DNA of 64,000 nucleotides from Deltaproteobacteria bacterium (lineage in GTDB: Bacteria > Myxococcota_A > UBA796 > UBA2385): the NCBI GenBank assembly GCA_016792625.1, contig JAEUKK010000155.1, positions 1 through 64,000 on the forward strand, in the 5' to 3' direction. This document shows positions 53,566-62,158 of the stretch, one piece after another. Position 1 is the stretch's first letter; each line of letters opens with the position of its first letter. Both the position numbers and the translations under genes were made by a program. The notes below the pieces were generated by a model, which did not search any database, was not told where the DNA came from, and saw only the letters and a list, made by a program, of their open reading frames with translations.

Positions 53566-55661
53566 TGGACCCCACCCAACACGCCCCCTCCTTCCCGCTC
53601 AGCGGCCTCGACCGGGCCCGCGGGCGCGACGCTGTGGCCCAGGCCGCGGTCGACGCCGCCTTCGCGCCGATGCTCAGCGCCGGCGCGCTCTCCCCCCTCG
53701 AGGTGCACGCCGCCGACCTCGCCTGCCGCCGGGCGGGTGAGCACCGGCCCGAGGTCCACCTCGCGCTCGCCTTGGCCGCCCGCGCGCCCCGGGTGGGTGA
53801 CCTCTGCCTGCCGCTCGAGCCGCCGCTGCTGCCCCCGCTGCCCGCCGGCCCCGAGGGCGCGCCCCTGCCCTGGCCGGCCGACCAGGCCGCCTGGGCCGCC
53901 GCGGTGCGCCAGAGCCCGGCGGTGGGTCAGGCGGGGGCACGTGCCGCTTTTCAATGGGATGGTGGGCGGCTCTACACCGACCGCAGCTGGCGGGCCGAGC
54001 GGGCGGTGGCCGCGGCGCTGCTTGAGCGCGCCGCCCTGACCGCGCCTTTGCCCGCGCCGGGGCGCCTCGCCGCTGACCTCGCGGGGCTCTTCGCCCGCGC
54101 GCCTGACCGGGCCGGCGCCGTCGACCGCCAGCGCCTCGCCGCGGCCATGGCCTGCCTGCGGGGCCTGCTCGTGCTCTCGGGCGGGCCGGGCACCGGAAAG
54201 ACCTGGACGGTGCGGGTGATCTTGAGCCTGCTCTTCGCCCAAGCCGCCGCGGCGGGCCAACCTCTGCCCCGGGTGCTGCTCGCCGCGCCGACCGGCAAGG
54301 CCGCCGCGCGGGTCCGCGAGGCGCTGCTCAGCGGGCTGGACGGCTTCTGCGCCGACCACGGCGAGGCCCTGCTCGGCCCCGGTGGGGATGCCGTGCTGCG
54401 CGCCTCTTTCGTCGCGTTGCGGGCCACCACCCTGCACCGGCTGCTCGGCTGGCGGCCCGACAACCCCACCCGCTTCGCGCATGACGCGGCGCGCCCCTTG
54501 GTCGCCGATCTGCTGCTGATCGACGAGGTCAGCATGGTCGACGCGACGATGATGGCCCGGCTGCTCGACGCGACCCCGCCCGGCTGCCGCCTGCTCTTGC
54601 TGGGCGACCGCGAGCAGCTGCCCAGCGTCGAGGCCGGCGCGGTGCTCGCCGATCTCGGGGCGGGCTTGGTCGGCGCCAAGCGGGTCTCGGGGGCCTTCGC
54701 CGACCAGCTCGCCGCCCTCGCCGGCCTCGACCTGCGCGCCGCGGCCGACCCGAGCGTGGTCGTGGTCGAGGGCCCGCTCCCCGCGCTGCATGACGCCACG
54801 GTGCAGCTGACGGTCAGCCAACGTTTTGGCGCCGATTCAGGCATCGGCCGCTTCGCCCGCGCCGCCATCGCCGGGGCCGTCGACGAGGCGCTGGGGCTGC
54901 TGCGGGCCGGGGTGCCAGGCAGCCTCGAGGGCCGACCGCTCGAGGGCGGGCTCGACGAAGATGCGCTGCAGCTGATTATTGACGGCGTTCCGACCCCGAA
55001 GGGCCCCCATGGGGGCTACGCGGCCTACCTCGACCGCCTCTGGGCCGGCCCGCGACCTAGCGAAGACGAGGACGAGCACCACAGCGCCGTGCTGCGGCTC
55101 TTTGACGAGGTGCGCGTGCTCTGCGCCACCCGCGAGGGGGGCCGCGGCGTGGCGGGCGCCAACCGGGCCATCCACGAGGCGCTGGCCGCCCGCTGGCCGA
55201 CCCGCAGCCTGCAGGGCGCCTCGTGGCTGGGGCGGCCGGTGCTCATCACCCAAAATGACCCTGCCACCGGCCGAACCAACGGCGACGTCGGTATTTTCGT
55301 GGATCGCACCGACGAGCGCGGCGCCCCGGTCCGGGCGGTGGCCTTCGCCGGCCCGGGCGGGGTCGAGCACCTCGCGCCGGCCCGCCTGCCGCCGCACGAG
55401 ACCGTCTTCGCGATGACCATCCACAAGAGCCAAGGCTCGGAGTTCTGGCATACGGTGCTGCTGCTGCCCCGGCAGCCCAACCGGGCGCTCAACGCCGAGC
55501 TGATCTACACCGGCGCCACACGCGCCCGGGAGCGGCTCACCGTGCTCGGGGTGCGCCCCCAGGGTGTGGACCCGACCCTCTCCGCCGCCCTGACCACCCG
55601 GGCCCGGCGCCACACGGGGCTGGCGGCCCGCCTCTGGGCCGAGGGCAGCGGGTCGGGCTGA
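53565..55661 (+). CDS. recD: Exodeoxyribonuclease V subunit alpha
   Basis: RecD is the 5'-3' SF1B helicase. The 698-residue product has an N-terminal helical part, Walker A GGPGTGKT at about 206-213, LLAAPTGKAAARVREAL (motif Ia), LLIDEVSMVD (motif II), LLGDREQLPSVEAG (motif III), and MTIHKSQGSEFW plus YTGATRARERL near the C-terminus. ATG shares its A with the recB stop (TGATG) and GAGGAGG lies just upstream. recC, recB and recD are therefore one transcript with coupled translation. Confidence 0.96.
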   Translation: MDPTQHAPSFPLSGLDRARGRDAVAQAAVDAAFAPMLSAGALSPLEVHAADLACRRAGEHRPEVHLALALAARAPRVGDLCLPLEPPLLPPLPAGPEGAPLPWPADQAAWAAAVRQSPAVGQAGARAAFQWDGGRLYTDRSWRAERAVAAALLERAALTAPLPAPGRLAADLAGLFARAPDRAGAVDRQRLAAAMACLRGLLVLSGGPGTGKTWTVRVILSLLFAQAAAAGQPLPRVLLAAPTGKAAARVREALLSGLDGFCADHGEALLGPGGDAVLRASFVALRATTLHRLLGWRPDNPTRFAHDAARPLVADLLLIDEVSMVDATMMARLLDATPPGCRLLLLGDREQLPSVEAGAVLADLGAGLVGAKRVSGAFADQLAALAGLDLRAAADPSVVVVEGPLPALHDATVQLTVSQRFGADSGIGRFARAAIAGAVDEALGLLRAGVPGSLEGRPLEGGLDEDALQLIIDGVPTPKGPHGGYAAYLDRLWAGPRPSEDEDEHHSAVLRLFDEVRVLCATREGGRGVAGANRAIHEALAARWPTRSLQGASWLGRPVLITQNDPATGRTNGDVGIFVDRTDERGAPVRAVAFAGPGGVEHLAPARLPPHETVFAMTIHKSQGSEFWHTVLLLPRQPNRALNAELIYTGATRARERLTVLGVRPQGVDPTLSAALTTRARRHTGLAARLWAEGSGSG

Positions 55662-55679
55662 GCTGCGGGCGCCCAGCTC
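55660..55679 (+). terminator. Hairpin at the recD stop
   Basis: GAGCTG pairs with CAGCTC around an 8-nt loop, overlapping the recD stop. It is only a weak terminator candidate without T-run. The 228-bp gap to the sensor kinase has no gene I can support. Confidence 0.25.
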
Positions 55680-55889
55680 CGGCGCCGTGGCGCGCCGCGG
55701 CCGAGGTCCGCGGGAGGGCTCCGCTCCGATCCCCATGCACCAGTGCAGCCTCGGGTTTGCACGTACGCCCCTTGCTCGCGCGCCGCGGGCGCACGATGGT
55801 CGGCGCGGAGGGTCCGCGCCCCTCCGCCCCTGCCCTGCGCCCTGGCCCTCCCTCCCCTGCGCGGCCCCGCCTCCTGCCCCCGAGCGCCT

Positions 55890-58800
55890 GTGCGCCTCCG
55901 CCCCTCCACCGCTCGCCTGCTGCTGCTCCTCGCCGCTCTGGCGATTGGGCTCGGGCTGCGGCCCCCGGCGGCCGCGCAGCCCACCCGCGGGTCGGGGGCC
56001 GACCTCGCCTTCGCCGTGCACCGCTTCGGTCTGCGCGATGGCCTGCCGCAGATCTCGGTCACCGATCTGGTGCAGGGGCCCGACCGCCGCCTCTGGATCA
56101 CCACCTTCGGCGGGCTGGCTGTTTACGATGGCGCAGAGATCGCCGCGATCGACATGGCGGTCGAGCCGGCCTTGCCCGCCAACCGCTTCGTATCGGCGGC
56201 GGTCGACCCCTCGGGTGTGCTGTGGTTCGGCACCGAGAACGCTGGGCTGGTCAAGCGCCTCGCCGATGGGCGCTTCGTCGCGGTGCCCTTGCCCGCGCCG
56301 CTGACCGACCGCGTGGTGTGGGACCTGACCGCTGACCCCCGGGGTGGCGTGTGGGCGGCGGCCGAGGCCGGCGTGGCCTACATCAGCCAAGCGGGGGTGA
56401 TCGAGACGCACCTCGTGGCCCCCGCCGATGGCTTCGCGGTGTCGGTCGCCCCGAGCTCCCGGGGGGTGCTGGTGGGCACGACCACCACACTTTTGCGCCT
56501 CGATGGCCAGCAGCTGCGCCCGGCCCGGGTCGGCGAAGAGGACCCCGGGCCCACCTGGACCGTCGGCGAGGACCGCCGGGGCGGGGTCTGGGGCGGCGGC
56601 ATGGGGCAGATCTGGCGCTGGACCGACGCCGGCCTCGAGCGCTGGACCAACCGGGCCTGGAACGTGCGCTTCGCCGAGGACCCCGAGGGCGGCACCTGGT
56701 GGGCAGACGGCGACGCGCTGCTGCACATCGGCGTCGACGGCGCCCTCGACCGGGCCGAGGCGGTGGGCCTGTCGAGCGACAACCGCGCCATGATGGTCGA
56801 CGCCGAGGGCAGCCTCTGGGTCGGCAGCGGCAACCGAGGCCTCTTCCACCTCGAGCCGCGGCGCATGGCGCTCTGGGCCGCGCCCTCGGCCGGCGACTCC
56901 CCCGGGGTGCTCCCGGTGGTCGAGGCCCGCGACGGGACCATCTGGACGGGGGGCGCCTGCGGTCCGCTCGTGCGCTGGGGGCCCGATGGCCCGCTCGCGC
57001 TGGCCCTCCCCCGCGGGGAGGCCCCGGTCAACCTCAATCCCTGCTTCGTGGAGCTCCTGCCCACCCCCGACGGCGGGCTCTGGGCCCTCAGCCAGGAGGA
57101 GATCTGGTGGGTGGACGCCAGCGCGCCGGCGCCCACCGCGCGTTTGGCCCTCGCCCTGCCGCCCAGCGACGCGCGCATCCGCTCCGCCGCGCTGAGCCCC
57201 GACGGCAGCTTGGTGGTCAGCCGCAGCGGGCTCGAGCCCGAGGTCGCGGCCCTTGACGGGCAGGGTGGTGTGCGTCTGCGGCCGATCGGCCGCCCCGAGC
57301 TGCCCCGACCCCGGGCCGGCCTCAGCTTCACCTGGGGCCCGGATGGGGACCTCTGGGCCGCCGCCGAGGGCGAGCTGCTGCGCCTCCCCGCCGAAGGGGG
57401 CGCGCCCCAGCGCTGGGGCCTCACCGACGGCCTGCCGCGCGGCCTGCCGCGGGCGCTGCGGGTGGTGGGCCCCGACGAGGTCTGGATCGGCACCTACGGC
57501 GGCGGGCTGGCCCTGCTGCGCGAGGGGCGCCTGCGCCGGGTGAGCACCCGCCAGGGGCTCATCGAGAACATCGTCTCACAGGTGATCATCGACCAGACTG
57601 GCGGGATGTGGCTCAATGGCAACCGGGGCATCAGCTGGGTGCCCGCCGCGCGGGTCAACGCCTTTCGCACCGGCGAGAGCGACGAGCTGAGCGCCATTCT
57701 TTATGTGGAGGGGGAAGGGAACGGCGGGAGCATGAGCGCGGGCGGGCTGAGCCGCGGCGGTCGGGTGCTGCTGCCCACCGTCGACGGCCTGCGCGTCCTG
57801 CGCCCGGAGGCGCCCGCCCCGACCGCGGGCGCCGCGCCGGTGGTCTTCGAGGCGGTCGTGGCCGACGATCATCCGGTGCCCATCGTGGACGGCCGCGCCG
57901 CGCTGCCAGCGGGCGCGGACGCGGTGCAGGTCCAGTTCCGCGCCCTGAGCTTTCGCGCCAGCGATCGCCTGCGGTTTCGGCACCGTCTGGCTGGCTTTGA
58001 CCAGCGCTGGGTTGAGGTGGGGGCGAGCCGCACCGCCCGGTACACCAACCTCCCCCCGGGGCGCTACGCCCTCCACCTGCAGGTGCAGGGCAGCGCCGGC
58101 GTCTGGGTCGACACGGGCACCCGCCTCGAGCTCGAGGTGCAGCCCGCTTGGCACCAGCGGGGCGGCGTTCGGGCCGCCCTCGCCGCGGCCCTTCTCGGCG
58201 CGGGGGGCCTGCTCTGGTGGAGCCGCACCCAGGCCCTGCGCCGCCGCAACGCGCAGCTGCTCGCCCAGCTCGACGCCCAGCGCCTCGCCGAGGCCGAGAC
58301 CCGCGCGCGAGAACAGCGGTACCGGGCGGTTTTTGAGCAGGCCCACAACGGATTTTTGCTGCACCGCGCCGATGGGGCGCTGCTCGACCTCAACCCCCCG
58401 GCCGCGGCGCTCTTTGGTGAGCCCGCGGCAGCGCTGCGCGCCGCGGCGCCGCTCCGCTTCATCGAGCCGGCGGGGCAGGAGGCCTACCGCGGGATGCTCG
58501 GCGCGGCGGCGGCCGGCGGCGAGGCCGAGGTCGAGGTCTGGGCCAGCCGGCGCGGCCCCGATGGGCTGCCCCAGCGCTTCTTGCTGCGGGCCGAGGCGCG
58601 CCCCCACGCGGTGGGCCAAGACCCAGCCTGCCTCGTGGCGGTGGCCGACCGCAGCGCGGCCCTCGCCCAAGAGGCAGAGCGGGCCCAGCTTCAGCGGAGC
58701 ATCGAGCAGGCCCAGCGCCTCGACGCGGTCGGGCGCCTCGCCGGCGGGGTGGCCCACGACTTCAACAACGAGCTGACCGCCATTTTGCTCCAGGTCGATC

Positions 58801-59852
58801 AGCTTCGGGGCGCGGTCAGCGGCCCCGTCGCGCACCGCAGCCTGCTGGAGCTCGAGGCCTCGGCCCAGCGCGCGGCGGAGATCACGCGGGGGCTGCTGTC
58901 CTTCGCGCGGGGGCAGGTCCTCGAGCCGCGGGCGGTGGATCTGGCCGCGGCCTGCGCCGAGATGCAGTCCTTGCTCGGGCGCTTCGCCGAGGTCCGCGGC
59001 GGCGCGCAGCTCCGGGTCGAGGTCGCCGACGCGGTCTGGGTGCTGGCCGACCCGACCCAGCTCAGCCAGATGGTCCTCAACCTCGTCATCAACGCCTTTG
59101 ACGCTCTGGCGGGCGCTGGCCTGGCGCGCCTGCGGGCGCATGCGGCGCGCCTCGAGCGGGGTGACCCGCGGCTCCCCCCGGGGCAGGCCCCAGGCGACTA
59201 CGGCGTGCTGGAGGTGATCGACGACGGCCCCGGCATGAGCGCTGAGGTGCGGGCGCGGGCCTTTGAGCCCTTCTTTACGACCAAGCCGGTGGGCAAGGGC
59301 ACGGGGCTCGGCCTCTCGCAGGTCCACGGGATCGCGGCCCAGTCCGGCGGTTTTGTGCAGATCGACACGGCGCCCGGCGCGGGCTGTACGGTCGCGGTCT
59401 TCCTCCCCGCGGCTTCGGCGGCGCAGCGGGCGGCCGCGCCGGCGCCCTCGGCCGGGCCCGCGCCGGTCGGGCGGTCTGGCGCCCAGCGGCGGGTCCTCGT
59501 CTGCGATGACAACACGGCCGTGCTGCGGGCGGCGCGCCAAGCCCTGCAGCGGGAGGGCTTTTGCGTCGACGCCCACGAGCAGCCCCTCGAGGCCCTGCGC
59601 GCGGTCGCCCACGCAGAGGGCCCGCCCTACGATCTGCTGCTCACCGACGTCCGCATGCCTGACCTTGATGGCCCCGGCCTCGCCGCCGCCGCCCGGCGCC
59701 TGCAGCCGGGCCTGCGCGTGCTGTACATGTCGGGCTACAGCGAGGTCCGCGTCGACGCGGCTGAGCTGGGCTGGCTGCTGAGCAAGCCCTTCACCCCGCG
59801 CGCCTTGGTCGAGCGGGTCTGGGCGCGGCTCGACGCGCCCGCGGAGGGCTGA
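55890..59852 (+). CDS. Hybrid sensor histidine kinase with periplasmic beta-propeller and receiver
   Basis: About 1320 residues. Signal/anchor helix (about 5-25); a large periplasmic propeller with repeated WITTFGGL, GVWAAAEAG, LWVGSGN-type strands (about 35-620); a Y_Y_Y domain (about 685-745, FRHRLAGFDQRWVEV); a membrane helix (about 755-775); a PAS domain (from about 810); HisKA with H956 in VAHDFNN; HATPase with DDGPGM and GTGLGLSQVHG; and a C-terminal receiver with D1253 in LLTDVRMP. It resembles one-component hybrid two-component systems that sense glycans or ions, but ends in a receiver without an output DNA-binding domain. GTG at 55890 is chosen before the signal helix; a GTG at 55743 is possible. 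It abuts the transporter gene. Confidence 0.92.
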   Translation: MRLRPSTARLLLLLAALAIGLGLRPPAAAQPTRGSGADLAFAVHRFGLRDGLPQISVTDLVQGPDRRLWITTFGGLAVYDGAEIAAIDMAVEPALPANRFVSAAVDPSGVLWFGTENAGLVKRLADGRFVAVPLPAPLTDRVVWDLTADPRGGVWAAAEAGVAYISQAGVIETHLVAPADGFAVSVAPSSRGVLVGTTTTLLRLDGQQLRPARVGEEDPGPTWTVGEDRRGGVWGGGMGQIWRWTDAGLERWTNRAWNVRFAEDPEGGTWWADGDALLHIGVDGALDRAEAVGLSSDNRAMMVDAEGSLWVGSGNRGLFHLEPRRMALWAAPSAGDSPGVLPVVEARDGTIWTGGACGPLVRWGPDGPLALALPRGEAPVNLNPCFVELLPTPDGGLWALSQEEIWWVDASAPAPTARLALALPPSDARIRSAALSPDGSLVVSRSGLEPEVAALDGQGGVRLRPIGRPELPRPRAGLSFTWGPDGDLWAAAEGELLRLPAEGGAPQRWGLTDGLPRGLPRALRVVGPDEVWIGTYGGGLALLREGRLRRVSTRQGLIENIVSQVIIDQTGGMWLNGNRGISWVPAARVNAFRTGESDELSAILYVEGEGNGGSMSAGGLSRGGRVLLPTVDGLRVLRPEAPAPTAGAAPVVFEAVVADDHPVPIVDGRAALPAGADAVQVQFRALSFRASDRLRFRHRLAGFDQRWVEVGASRTARYTNLPPGRYALHLQVQGSAGVWVDTGTRLELEVQPAWHQRGGVRAALAAALLGAGGLLWWSRTQALRRRNAQLLAQLDAQRLAEAETRAREQRYRAVFEQAHNGFLLHRADGALLDLNPPAAALFGEPAAALRAAAPLRFIEPAGQEAYRGMLGAAAAGGEAEVEVWASRRGPDGLPQRFLLRAEARPHAVGQDPACLVAVADRSAALAQEAERAQLQRSIEQAQRLDAVGRLAGGVAHDFNNELTAILLQVDQLRGAVSGPVAHRSLLELEASAQRAAEITRGLLSFARGQVLEPRAVDLAAACAEMQSLLGRFAEVRGGAQLRVEVADAVWVLADPTQLSQMVLNLVINAFDALAGAGLARLRAHAARLERGDPRLPPGQAPGDYGVLEVIDDGPGMSAEVRARAFEPFFTTKPVGKGTGLGLSQVHGIAAQSGGFVQIDTAPGAGCTVAVFLPAASAAQRAAAPAPSAGPAPVGRSGAQRRVLVCDDNTAVLRAARQALQREGFCVDAHEQPLEALRAVAHAEGPPYDLLLTDVRMPDLDGPGLAAAARRLQPGLRVLYMSGYSEVRVDAAELGWLLSKPFTPRALVERVWARLDAPAEG

Positions 59853-61097
59853 GTGACCGCTGCCCTCGCGCCCACCGCCGCCTTGGCCCTTGGGATCTCG
59901 CTGGGCACCACGGCGCTGCTGATCCTGCCGCGCCTGTCGTGGCTGCCCTTGGGGCGGCCTGGGGTCGCCCTGCTGGGGGCGGTGCTGATGGTGGCCACGG
60001 GCGCGCTCGACCCCGAGGCGGCGCTGGCCGCCGTCGATCCCGACGCGCTGCTGCTGCTGTTCGGGATGATGATGTTCAGCGGGGCGCTCACCGAAGATGG
60101 CGCGCTGGACGGTATGGAGGAGATGGCGCTGCGCGTGAGCGGCGGCTCGCCGCGCCGCCTGCTCGCCTTGGTGGGCCTGGGCTCCGCCGGCCTGAGCGCA
60201 CTGCTCGTGAACGACACCGTGTGCGTCTTTCTCACGCCGGTCGTGCTGCGGCTCTGCCGCGCGGCCGGGCTGCCGCGGCTGCCCTACCTGCTCGCCTTGG
60301 CCACGGCGGCGAACATCGGCGGAGCGGCCACCTTGGTCGGGAACCCCCAGAACATGCTGATCGGCGCGCTGTCGGGCCTGCCCTTCCTCCGCTTCACGCT
60401 GGCGGTGGGGCCGGCGGCCCTGCTGGCCTTGGGCGCGCACCTCGCGCTGATGGACTGGATCTTCGCGGGCCGCTTGCCGGCCTCCTGCGCGGTGATCGCG
60501 GCGGCCCCCCGGGCGCCGCGGCGGCTCGGCCTGCTCCTGCTCGCCGCGGTGGCCGCGGCGCTGATCGCCGGCGCGCCGATGGGCTGGACGGCGACCGGCG
60601 GCGCGCTGGCCCTGCTGGTGGCCCGCCGTCGTGCGCCGACCCGGGCCCTCGCCGCGGTGGACTGGCCCATGCTGGTGATGTTCGGCGGTCTCTTCGTGGT
60701 GGTCGAGGGGCTGCGCGCGGCCGGGCTGGCCGAGGTGGCCTTCGCGGCGCTGCGCCCGGCCATGGCCCTCGACGATCCGGCGGGGCTGGGGGTGTTCACG
60801 CTGGCGGTCGTCGCGGGGGCCAACCTCGTGAGCAACGTGCCGCTCGTGATGGTGGTCGGCCCGTCGGTGACCGAGCTGGGGCCGCCCGGCCTAGCCTGGC
60901 CGGCCTTGGGCTTCATCAGCTCGGTCGCGGGGAACCTGACCCTGGTCGGCTCGGTGGCCAACCTGATCGTGGCCGAGGCCGCCGCCCCCGAGCAGGAGAT
61001 CGGCTTTTGGGACTACCTGCGGGTCGGGCTGCCCGCGACCGCGCTGTCGCTGCTGGTGGGCATCCCAGCGCTGATGGGCGTCTTCTCAATCATGTAG
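59853..61097 (+). CDS. Ion-transporter-superfamily permease (ArsB/NhaD/SLC13-like)
   Basis: A 414-residue polytopic membrane protein with about ten helices. Motifs of the IT superfamily are visible: LLVNDTVCVFLTPVVL in the first half, IGGAATLVGNPQNMLIG, NLVSNVPLVMVVG, and SSVAGNLTLVGSVANLIVAE in the second. The inverted-repeat topology with two GN(P/T)xN-type loops suggests a Na- or H-coupled anion or cation transporter; the substrate is unknown (arsenite, citrate, sulphate and Na/H exchange are all represented in the superfamily). GTG at 59853 follows the kinase TGA directly, so the two are co-translated. Confidence 0.88.
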   Translation: MTAALAPTAALALGISLGTTALLILPRLSWLPLGRPGVALLGAVLMVATGALDPEAALAAVDPDALLLLFGMMMFSGALTEDGALDGMEEMALRVSGGSPRRLLALVGLGSAGLSALLVNDTVCVFLTPVVLRLCRAAGLPRLPYLLALATAANIGGAATLVGNPQNMLIGALSGLPFLRFTLAVGPAALLALGAHLALMDWIFAGRLPASCAVIAAAPRAPRRLGLLLLAAVAAALIAGAPMGWTATGGALALLVARRRAPTRALAAVDWPMLVMFGGLFVVVEGLRAAGLAEVAFAALRPAMALDDPAGLGVFTLAVVAGANLVSNVPLVMVVGPSVTELGPPGLAWPALGFISSVAGNLTLVGSVANLIVAEAAAPEQEIGFWDYLRVGLPATALSLLVGIPALMGVFSIM

Positions 61098-61454
61098 CAG
61101 CGAGGCCCGACCCGGGTGGGCCGGGCGCCGCGCGCGCCGCGGGGCGGCCTTGGACAGCGGCCGATTTTCTTTGCGAGAATTGGCCGGGGAGCGTGGCCAC
61201 GGCGCCGGGGAGGCGCTACCCGGGGCGTGTCCCGCGCCGCCAGTCGCGGGCCCCCAACGTGAACCTCGCCGCCACCGCTCCCCGCGGTGCTCGGGGTCCA
61301 CCCCCGGGGCCCCCGCGCCAACCGTGGCGGACCCTTCGACAGTCGAGGGGCCGATGACCCGAGACCGACGCACCCGCTGCGGGTGGTCCTCCCGGGCGTC
61401 CCGGACGAAAACGACGCCGAACGCGCGCGTCATGGTCCGTACGAGAAGAAGAGA
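61098..61454 (+). promoter_or_regulatory. Leader and intergenic region of the RRM gene
   Basis: This 357-bp stretch has no gene. It holds a 12-bp hairpin with two G-U pairs and an AT-rich core (61158-61186, loop TTTGC), a 6-bp hairpin near 61370-61386 (CACCCG, CTG, CGGGTG), and smaller ones. It may be a long structured 5' UTR, as is typical for cold-inducible RNA-binding proteins, or the first hairpin may terminate the transporter transcript. Confidence 0.45.
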
Positions 61455-62000
61455 ATGGCAAAGAAGTTGTTCGTGGGTGGTCTGAGCTGGAACACGACTG
61501 ATGACGGCCTCCGTCGCGCGTTCGAGAGCTTTGGTGAGGTTTCGGATGCCAAGGTCGTGACCGACCGCGAGACCGGTCGGTCCCGCGGCTTCGGCTTCGT
61601 GACGTTCTCCGACAACGATGCGGCCACCAGCGCCATCGCTGACATGGACGGCTCCGACCTCGACGGTCGCACCATCCGCGTCAACGAGGCCGAGGATCGG
61701 CCCCGCGCTGGCGGCCCCGGTGGTGGTGGCGGCCGCAGCTTCGGCGGCGGCGGCGGCGGCGGTCGTAGCTTCGGCGGCGGCGGCGGCGGCGGTGGTTACG
61801 GCGGCGCTGGCGGCGGCGGCGGTGACCGCGGCGGCTACGGCGGCGGCGGCGGTGCTCGCAGCGGCGGTGACCGCGGCGGCTACGGCGGCGGCGGCGGTGG
61901 TGGTCGCGGTGGCGGCTACGGCGGCGGCGGCGGCGGTGGTCGCAGCGGCGGCGGCGGTGGCCGCGGTGGCGGCGGCGGCTACGGCGGCGACAGCTGGTAG
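61455..62000 (+). CDS. RRM-domain RNA-binding protein with Gly-rich tail
   Basis: A 181-residue protein. Residues 1-80 are an RNA-recognition motif with RNP2 KLFVGGLSW and RNP1 RGFGFVTF; residues 85-181 are a Gly-rich low-complexity tail with RS, GGYGG and DRGGYGG repeats. Similar proteins are known from cyanobacteria (Rbp) and myxobacteria, many induced by cold and with chaperone-like RNA roles. The tail is like those of eukaryotic GRPs and FUS-type proteins. GAAGAGA precedes the ATG. A clean hairpin plus T-stretch follows. Confidence 0.95.
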   Translation: MAKKLFVGGLSWNTTDDGLRRAFESFGEVSDAKVVTDRETGRSRGFGFVTFSDNDAATSAIADMDGSDLDGRTIRVNEAEDRPRAGGPGGGGGRSFGGGGGGGRSFGGGGGGGGYGGAGGGGGDRGGYGGGGGARSGGDRGGYGGGGGGGRGGGYGGGGGGGRSGGGGGRGGGGGYGGDSW

Positions 62001-62049
62001 TCCCCCCTGCGCCCCCGGCCTCCGGGTCGGGGCGCAGATCCAGCAGAGG

Positions 62050-62073
62050 GCCCCCGCGCGAGAGCGCGGGGGC
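62050..62073 (+). terminator. Rho-independent terminator after the RRM gene
   Basis: GCCCCCGCGC, loop GAGA, GCGCGGGGGC: a perfect 10-bp stem, with a TTTTT run at 62082-62086. The position between converging genes lets it serve both sides. Confidence 0.75.
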
Positions 62074-62158
62074 TTCTCCGCTTTTTGGGGCGGGCAAGGC
62101 GGCGCGGCGCCGAGCCCCAAGCGCACACCGGCGCGGGTCGACGCAAACGAAGCCGGGT

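Noticed and set aside
57576-60440. 954-codon minus-strand frame across the kinase and transporter
   Set aside because: Antisense to clear kinase and transporter motifs.
61723-61997. CRISPR or VNTR in the RRM gene
   Set aside because: In-frame Gly-rich codons; protein low-complexity tail.
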